From positions 1 to 19,174 of the forward strand of contig JAEENW010000085.1 of the NCBI GenBank assembly GCA_016283945.1: a DNA stretch of 19,174 nt, written 5' to 3'. A program made the position numbers and the translations under genes. The DNA comes from Bacillota bacterium (lineage in GTDB: Bacteria > Bacillota > Clostridia > Peptostreptococcales > Anaerovoracaceae). Below the pieces are notes generated by a model. The model was not told the DNA's origin and searched no databases. It saw only the letters and a program-made list of their open reading frames with translations. Below, piece by piece: positions 13,865 to 19,174 of this stretch; positions within the stretch are counted from its first letter, which is position 1; each line of letters starts with the position of its first letter.

Positions 13865-14485
13865 CTATATCTTCTTCCAGAAGCACCAGAACGCCGTCGT
13901 CTCCGCGGAGCCGCGCTTCAGGTTCGTCTCGACGTCGAAATCCCCGAGGACGTCCTCGAGCGCGGCGTAGACCAGATGCCCGTCCACCTGCGCCCTGCCC
14001 TTCCTGCCCTCCTCGTCGTACTTTCCAGCCTTCAGCGAGGGATCGAGTATGGCTACTCTTCCGTCCCGCAGCTCGTATACCAGGGTTATGAAATGCGCGC
14101 CGTGGGTGAAGAGGCCGACGTGGCCGTCCGGCCTGTCGCCGGTGGAGAGCGCGACTACGGCGCCTCCCGTCCGCAGGCAGTTCCTGACCTCGTCAGTGTC
14201 GTTCGTCTCCCTGAACTCGAGGCCGAGTTTTTCGGCGAAGGCCGGAGCGTATACCGCGTAATCGGTGCCTATGGCGTGATTCGCGCCGCTCTCATAGGAG
14301 AGAGCCACCGCGTCGAAGACGCCGAAGCCGCAGCCCTCGAGCAGCCTGTCGGCGACCATGACCGCGGAGGCCAGGCCGCAGCCGCTCATGGCGAAGGTCC
14401 CGTGGCTGCGCCGCAGGTCCGTCGGGTCGTCGGTATTCGTCTGGTAAACTACATAGGGATAGTCGAGCTGATTCACGTATTTCAT
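13865..14485 (-). CDS. Papain-like C39-family peptidase-like protein
   Basis: A 206-residue protein with the pattern of a C39-like cysteine peptidase domain. The ATG before KYVNQLDYPY is set by AGGAGG six bases upstream. The opening NQLDYPYVVY and the nucleophile region FAMSGCGLASAVMVAD (Cys36) are typical, and H131 in GAHFITLVYEL with D148 in ILDPSL complete a plausible triad. There is no double-glycine leader-peptidase context, no ABC transporter domain, signal peptide or membrane helix, so export processing of a bacteriocin is not supported; the protein looks cytosolic. It is the first gene of a probable operon with the AroM-family protein and glycerol kinase, divergent from the beta-glucosidase operon. 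The substrate is unknown, and it may be non-proteolytic. Confidence 0.8.
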   Translation of the reverse strand: MKYVNQLDYPYVVYQTNTDDPTDLRRSHGTFAMSGCGLASAVMVADRLLEGCGFGVFDAVALSYESGANHAIGTDYAVYAPAFAEKLGLEFRETNDTDEVRNCLRTGGAVVALSTGDRPDGHVGLFTHGAHFITLVYELRDGRVAILDPSLKAGKYDEEGRKGRAQVDGHLVYAALEDVLGDFDVETNLKRGSAETTAFWCFWKKI

Positions 14486-14516
14486 GGGATCCCTCCTGCC
14501 GCCGGGCGGCACTTTT

Positions 14517-14546
14517 TATACATTTTATCACAGCGTGTGATATAAT
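14517..14546 (+). promoter_or_regulatory. Extended -10 promoter of the beta-glucosidase/ROK operon
   Basis: TATAAT (14541-14546) is preceded by TGA, making an extended -10 (TGnTATAAT), with TATACA (14517-14522) 18 bases upstream as -35. The predicted leader is about 33 bases with AGGAGG at 14573-14578. Overlapping it on the minus strand, TATAAA (14515-14520) may be the -10 of the C39/AroM/glpK run. Confidence 0.65.
14522..14546. promoter_or_regulatory. Palindromic operator candidate in the divergent promoter
   Basis: TATCACA (14526-14532), GCG and TGTGATA (14536-14542) form a perfect inverted repeat. It extends to 11-bp arms, ATTTTATCACA and TGTGATATAAT, with a single mismatched pair (14525/14543). 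It covers the spacer and whole -10 box of the rightward promoter and lies upstream of the leftward gene, as expected for a dimeric regulator controlling both. Confidence 0.6.
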
Positions 14547-14585
14547 GCGTATGTTAGCAGCGAACAATCCACAGGAGGAATTATT

Positions 14586-16070
14586 ATGTACAAAAACGAA
14601 GTACCCGTAAGCTTCCCTGAGGACTTCCTCTGGGGCGGCGCCACCGCCGCGAACCAGATCGAGGGAGCCTGGAACGAGGACGGCAAGGGAATGACCATCG
14701 AGGACTGCCTTCCCTACAGGAACGTTGGCATCGCCAACTTCACCGCCCAGTTCGCCTACTCCTCGAAGGACCTCGAGGAGGCGCTCAAGGCGGGCCCGGA
14801 AGCCAACTATCCCAAGAGGCACGGGATCGACTTCTATCACAGGTATAAAGAGGACATAAAACTCTTCGCCGAGATGGGCTTCAAGATCTACAGGATGTCC
14901 ATCTGCTGGAGCAGGATCTTCACCGACCCCGAGGACGAAGAGCCCAACGAGGCCGGCATCGCCTTCTACAGGAGCGTGTTCGACGAGTGCAGGAAGTACG
15001 GCATAGAGCCGCTCGTCACCCTCTCCCACTACGATCCTCCCCTCGCCCTCGTGCAGAGGTACAGGGGCTGGTACTCGAGGAAGGCCGTGGATCTCTTCAT
15101 GAAGTACGCGAAGGTCTGCTTCGAGCGCTTCGGCGACCAGGTCAAGTACTGGCTCACCTTCAACGAGGTCGACGCCATGCTGCGCCACCCGATCACGAGC
15201 GGCGGGCTCATCGAGGACATGTTCACCGACGTTCCCTTCGAGACCGCGGTCTACCAGGCCATGCACCACCAGATGATAGCCTCCGCGCTCGCTGTGAAGA
15301 TGTGCCGCGAGATGTGGCCGGAGTCGAAGATCGGCTGCATGATGACCAAGCTGCTCTTCTACCCCTTCACCCCCAAGCCCGAGGACAACCTCGCGACCCA
15401 GAAGCGCATGCGCAGCATCTACAGGTACGTGGACATCCAGGTCTTCGGATACTATCCCAAGTACCTGCTCAAGGAGATGGAGAACAAGGGCATAAAGCTC
15501 GTCATCGGGCCCGACGACGCGAGGATACTCCGCGAGGGGACCGTGGACTTCGTGTCCTTCAGCTACTACATGACCTCCTGCATGGCCGCCGACACCTCGG
15601 GCCTCGACATGGCTCCGGGCAACACGGTCAACGGAGTCAAGAACCCCTACCTGCCCTCGAGCGAGTGGGGATGGCAGACCGACGCCGCCGGCCTCAGGTA
15701 CTCGCTCGTCGAGCTCTACGACCGCTACAGGGTGCCCCTCTTCATCGTGGAGAACGGTCTCGGCGCAAGGGATACGGTCGCAGAAGACGGCCATATTCAC
15801 GACCCCTACAGGGCCGACTACCTGGACGAGCACGTCCGCGCCATGAGCGACGCGATCAACATAGACGGTGTCGATCTCATGGGCTACACCTGGTGGGGCT
15901 GCATAGACCTCATCTCCGAGTCCACGAGGCAGATGTCCAAGCGCTACGGCTTCATCTACGTCGATCTGGACGACGAGGGCAACGGCAGCTACGAGAGGAT
16001 CAGAAAGGACAGCTTCTACCGCTACAGGGACGTCATCGCCTCCCGCGGCGGTGTGCTGAACGAAGAGTAG
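14586..16070 (+). CDS. 6-phospho-beta-glucosidase, glycoside hydrolase family 1
   Basis: Hydrolyses phosphorylated beta-glucosides (such as cellobiose 6'-phosphate) to glucose 6-phosphate plus aglycone or sugar in the cytoplasm. The 494 residues span the GH1 barrel: FLWGGATAANQIEGAWNEDGKG near the N terminus, acid/base TFNEVD (E194) and nucleophile VENGLG (E389). The phosphate-recognition signature of 6-phospho enzymes is present: Ser in SEST (446), then Lys452 and Tyr454 in SKRYGFIYVD. AGGAGG lies seven bases before the ATG. It is the first gene of an operon with two ROK kinases and has no PTS gene beside it, so the substrate is probably phosphorylated after uptake. Specificity for gluco over galacto sugars is inferred. 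Confidence 0.95.
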   Translation: MYKNEVPVSFPEDFLWGGATAANQIEGAWNEDGKGMTIEDCLPYRNVGIANFTAQFAYSSKDLEEALKAGPEANYPKRHGIDFYHRYKEDIKLFAEMGFKIYRMSICWSRIFTDPEDEEPNEAGIAFYRSVFDECRKYGIEPLVTLSHYDPPLALVQRYRGWYSRKAVDLFMKYAKVCFERFGDQVKYWLTFNEVDAMLRHPITSGGLIEDMFTDVPFETAVYQAMHHQMIASALAVKMCREMWPESKIGCMMTKLLFYPFTPKPEDNLATQKRMRSIYRYVDIQVFGYYPKYLLKEMENKGIKLVIGPDDARILREGTVDFVSFSYYMTSCMAADTSGLDMAPGNTVNGVKNPYLPSSEWGWQTDAAGLRYSLVELYDRYRVPLFIVENGLGARDTVAEDGHIHDPYRADYLDEHVRAMSDAINIDGVDLMGYTWWGCIDLISESTRQMSKRYGFIYVDLDDEGNGSYERIRKDSFYRYRDVIASRGGVLNEE

Positions 16071-16127
16071 TGCAGGAGGGCCCAAGGACAGGCGGGCTGA
16101 CGCGCCCGCGCCCGGGGAACCGACGTT

Positions 16128-16139
16128 AGAAGCGCTTCT
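16128..16139. repeat. 12-bp perfect palindrome between beta-glucosidase and first ROK gene
   Basis: AGAAGCGCTTCT is a perfect palindrome placed just before the AGGAGG of the first ROK gene. The AAGCGCTT core resembles LacI/CcpA-family operators. In RNA it could fold only a short hairpin. The 86-base gap contains no terminator. Confidence 0.4.
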
Positions 16140-16156
16140 GCGCAGGAGGAAACACC

Positions 16157-17050
16157 ATGTATCTCGTTATAGACGTGGGCGGCACCTTCACCAAGTACGG
16201 GCTGCTCGACGGCGAAGGAAACATCATCGAAAAGGGCAAGGCCGAGAGCTGCAACAGGGACTACGACGGCTTCAGAGCCCTCGTCAGGGGCATCTACGAC
16301 AGCTTCAAGGACCGCGGCATCGAGGGTATAGCCCTCAGCGTGACCGGAGGCGTGGACGTGGACAGCGGCGTGATCCTCGCGAGGAGCGCGCTCAAGTGCA
16401 TGGTCGGCCGCAACATCGTGCAGGAGGTCTCCGAGCTCTGCGGCGGCGTTCCCACCTCGGTCGAGAACGACGGCAAGGCCGCCGGACTGGCCGAGACCTG
16501 GATAGGCGCGGCCAAGGACGTCCCGAACTGCGTCGTGCTTGGCTTCGGCACCGCCATCGCGGGCTGCGTCATACTCGATCACAAGGCCCTGCGCGGCAAC
16601 AACATGATCGCGGGAGAGTTCAGCTACATGCCCTCCACGCTCGAGAAGGACAACTACGGCATATTCGGCGTGGAGTGGTCCACCAGAGGCCTCGTCCGCA
16701 AGGCGGCGGCCCTCATGGGGCGCGAGGAGATGAGCGGCGAGGAGGTCTTCGAGCTCTACTACAGGGGCGAGGAGAAGATCGTAAAGCTCTTCGACGAGTT
16801 CTTCTTCCAGGTCGCCTGCCAGTGCTACTCCCTGCAGTCCGTGGTCGACCCCGACCTCTTCTGCATAGGCGGAGGGATCTCCGAGCAGCCCTGCGTGGTT
16901 CCCGGCATCCAGGACGCCTGCCACTACATCTTCGAGCACGCGAGGAATCCGCAGCAGCACGAGCCGCAGATCGTCGCCTGCAAGTTCAACAACGACTCCA
17001 ACCTCATAGGCGCGCTCTACAGCCACCTCGTGAGGTACGGGAAGCTGTAA
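16157..17050 (+). CDS. ROK-family sugar kinase, beta-glucoside kinase-like (copy 1)
   Basis: Probably phosphorylates a beta-glucoside at C6' with ATP, feeding the 6-phospho-beta-glucosidase encoded upstream. The 297 residues have the ATPase-domain pattern: phosphate-1 motif DVGGTFTK (6-13), catalytic Asp105 in SVENDGKAAGLAE, and LGFGTAIAG (128-136) where most ROK kinases have GTGIGGG. The ROK zinc motif (CxCGxxGCxE) is absent, as in the beta-glucoside kinase BglK, whose EFGYM and FIGGGI..P segments have counterparts here (EFSYM, CIGGGISEQP). No HTH domain is present, so it is an enzyme rather than a repressor. AGGAGG lies seven bases before the ATG. Its stop codon directly abuts the start of a paralogue. 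Glucokinase or another hexose kinase is the alternative. Confidence 0.86.
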   Translation: MYLVIDVGGTFTKYGLLDGEGNIIEKGKAESCNRDYDGFRALVRGIYDSFKDRGIEGIALSVTGGVDVDSGVILARSALKCMVGRNIVQEVSELCGGVPTSVENDGKAAGLAETWIGAAKDVPNCVVLGFGTAIAGCVILDHKALRGNNMIAGEFSYMPSTLEKDNYGIFGVEWSTRGLVRKAAALMGREEMSGEEVFELYYRGEEKIVKLFDEFFFQVACQCYSLQSVVDPDLFCIGGGISEQPCVVPGIQDACHYIFEHARNPQQHEPQIVACKFNNDSNLIGALYSHLVRYGKL

Positions 17051-17968
17051 ATGGCGGAGAGCGGCGAAAAACTCTATCTCGCGATAGACATAGGCGGGAC
17101 CTTCACGAAGTTCGGCCTGCTCGACGGCGGCGCGAACATACTAGAAAAGGACAAGCTCCCCAGCCGCAACAGCAGCAGGGACGAGTTCCTCGCGCTCATT
17201 CGCGGGATCTACGAACGCTTCGGGAGCCGCGGGATCGAAGGCATAGCCCTGAGCGTCCCCTCGGCCGTCGACGTGGAGACGGGAGTTATACTCGAGAACG
17301 TCACCCTGAGCTGCATGTACCGCCGCGACATAGTGAGCGAGATCTCAGAGCTCTGCGGCGGCATCCCCGTCTCCGTGGAGAACGACGGCAAGGCCGCGGG
17401 GCTCGCCGAGACCTGGGTGGGCGCGGCGAAGGACGTACCGAACTGCGTCGTGCTCGGCTTCGGAACAGCCATCGCGGGCTGCGTCATCATCGATCACAAG
17501 GCCCTGCGCGGCGCGCGCAACATAGCCGGCGAGTTCAGCTACCTCCCCTCGGTCCTAAAGAAGGACGACTACCGCATCATGGGCTACGAGTGGTCGACCA
17601 GGGCCCTCACGAAAAAAGCCTCCGCCCTGCTCGGAAGGACCGGGCCGATGAGCGGAGAGGAGCTCTTTGAGCTCTACTACGCCGGCGAAGAGAAGATAGT
17701 GAAGCTATTCGACGATTTCTTCTTCCACGTCGCCTGCCAGTGCTACTCCCTGCAGTCCATCGTAGATCCCGACCTCTTCTGCATAGGCGGCGGGATCTCC
17801 GAACAGCCCTGCGTGGTGCCCGGCATTCAGGCCGCCTGCCATTACATCTTCGAGCACGCGAAGAACCCGCAGCAGCGCGAGCCGAAGATAGTCGCCTGCA
17901 GGTTCAACAACGACTCCAACCTCATAGGCGCGCTCTACAGCCACCTCGTAAAGTACGGGAAGCTGTGA
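17051..17968 (+). CDS. ROK-family sugar kinase, beta-glucoside kinase-like (copy 2, tandem paralogue)
   Basis: A second kinase of the same type, 305 residues, identical to copy 1 at about three quarters of aligned positions by eye. Its ATG follows the TAA of copy 1 with no intervening base and no strong ribosome site, so translational coupling is likely. It has IDIGGTFTK, Asp112 in SVENDGKAAGLAE, the same unusual LGFGTAIAGCVI and the same CIGGGISEQPCVVPGIQ and FNNDSNLIGALYSHLV stretches, and likewise no zinc motif. Divergence is concentrated in residues about 25-105 (sugar-side N-terminal domain) and around 165-200, while nucleotide-side regions are nearly identical. The pair may form a heterodimer or have split sugar preference. 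Seven extra residues (MAESGEK) precede the shared core. A bidirectional terminator follows. Confidence 0.86.
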   Translation: MAESGEKLYLAIDIGGTFTKFGLLDGGANILEKDKLPSRNSSRDEFLALIRGIYERFGSRGIEGIALSVPSAVDVETGVILENVTLSCMYRRDIVSEISELCGGIPVSVENDGKAAGLAETWVGAAKDVPNCVVLGFGTAIAGCVIIDHKALRGARNIAGEFSYLPSVLKKDDYRIMGYEWSTRALTKKASALLGRTGPMSGEELFELYYAGEEKIVKLFDDFFFHVACQCYSLQSIVDPDLFCIGGGISEQPCVVPGIQAACHYIFEHAKNPQQREPKIVACRFNNDSNLIGALYSHLVKYGKL

Positions 17969-18010
17969 GGCCCCAAAGCGCGGCAATATCGCGGCAGCAA
18001 AGACAAAAGC

Positions 18011-18041
18011 AAAGGCGCTCCGATGATTCGGAGCGCCTTTT
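18011..18041. terminator. Bidirectional terminator between the ROK operon and pckA
   Basis: A perfect 13-bp stem, AAAGGCGCTCCGA (18011-18023) with TCGGAGCGCCTTT (18028-18040), has a four-base loop and ends in TTTT on the plus strand. On the minus strand it ends in TTTGCTTTTG. It lies 43 bases past the second ROK gene and about 65 bases past the pckA stop. The rest of 17969-18106 holds only weak GC hairpins (near 18056-18077 and 18084-18095). Confidence 0.85.
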
Positions 18042-18106
18042 GAATAGCTGTGTTTCCGCAGAGCAGACAGCCTGCGGAGCTGTCCCGTTTAGCGGGCGGC
18101 CGGGTC

Positions 18107-19174
<1,068 letters not shown>

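Noticed and set aside
12610..14091. A 493-codon plus-strand open frame opposite glpK and the AroM-family gene
   Set aside because: It spans two real minus-strand genes and their intergenic gap and shows no domain.
13865..14485. Bacteriocin-type C39 leader peptidase or transporter
   Set aside because: There is no ABC transporter, no double-glycine precursor and no membrane segment nearby; only the fold-level pattern is shared.
14526..14542. CRP/Crp-Fnr binding site
   Set aside because: The half-sites are TCACA then TGTGA with a three-base centre, the reverse of TGTGA-N6-TCACA.
14292..16085. A 597-codon minus-strand open frame opposite the beta-glucosidase
   Set aside because: The plus strand encodes a complete GH1 enzyme with catalytic residues. 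The antisense frame is the codon-register mirror common in GC-rich genes, and it would also cross the divergent promoter.

Overview
The window looks like a chromosomal stretch from a GC-rich, anaerobic bacterium, most likely a low-abundance or uncultured member of the Clostridia (Firmicutes). The reasons are strong AGGAGG-type ribosome sites, compact genes separated by GC-rich hairpin terminators, rubrerythrin and a NimA-like flavoprotein typical of anaerobes, an ATP-type PEP carboxykinase, and a FraB/FrlB-type Amadori-product gene set. The taxonomic guess is inference. I see no tRNA, rRNA, CRISPR array, insertion sequence or phage gene.

Layout. 1-897 (+) is the 3' part of metK (S-adenosylmethionine synthetase), closed by a terminator. 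1083-2585 (-) is an orphan membrane protein: zinc ribbon, Ala/Glu-rich stretch, one membrane helix, MORN-like C-terminal part. 2836-3372 (-) is rubrerythrin. 3604-4779 (-) is an imidazolonepropionase/prolidase-like amidohydrolase with its own promoter and terminator. 4953-7437 (-) is a three-gene cluster: NimA-like flavoprotein, chorismate synthase (aroC), and a chorismate mutase-shikimate kinase fusion.

7545-11555 is a sugar-amine block. A PfkB kinase and a SIS-domain deglycase (both -) lie opposite a GntR/UTRA regulator (+), which is followed by a DUF2974-type serine hydrolase. The kinase and deglycase are the two enzymes needed to phosphorylate and then cleave a fructose-amino acid (fra/frl pathway), but no transporter is in the window. 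A strong intrinsic terminator sits between the deglycase and kinase genes.

11650-14485 (-) is a three-gene run: C39-like cysteine protease homologue, AroM-family protein, glycerol kinase (glpK). Divergent from it, 14586-17968 (+) holds a GH1 6-phospho-beta-glucosidase followed by two tandemly duplicated ROK kinases resembling beta-glucoside kinase (BglK). Together they suggest a non-PTS route: beta-glucosides are phosphorylated inside the cell and then hydrolysed. The divergent promoter region carries a near-perfect 25-bp palindrome over the extended -10 box, a strong operator candidate. A bidirectional terminator separates this operon from pckA (18107-19174, -), which runs off the right edge.

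The most interesting items are the palindromic operator, the duplicated ROK kinases, the AroM/C39/GlpK gene run, the terminator inside the Amadori operon, and Ala/Gly/Ser-rich insertions in the aromatic-pathway enzymes. None is clearly a wholly new system.
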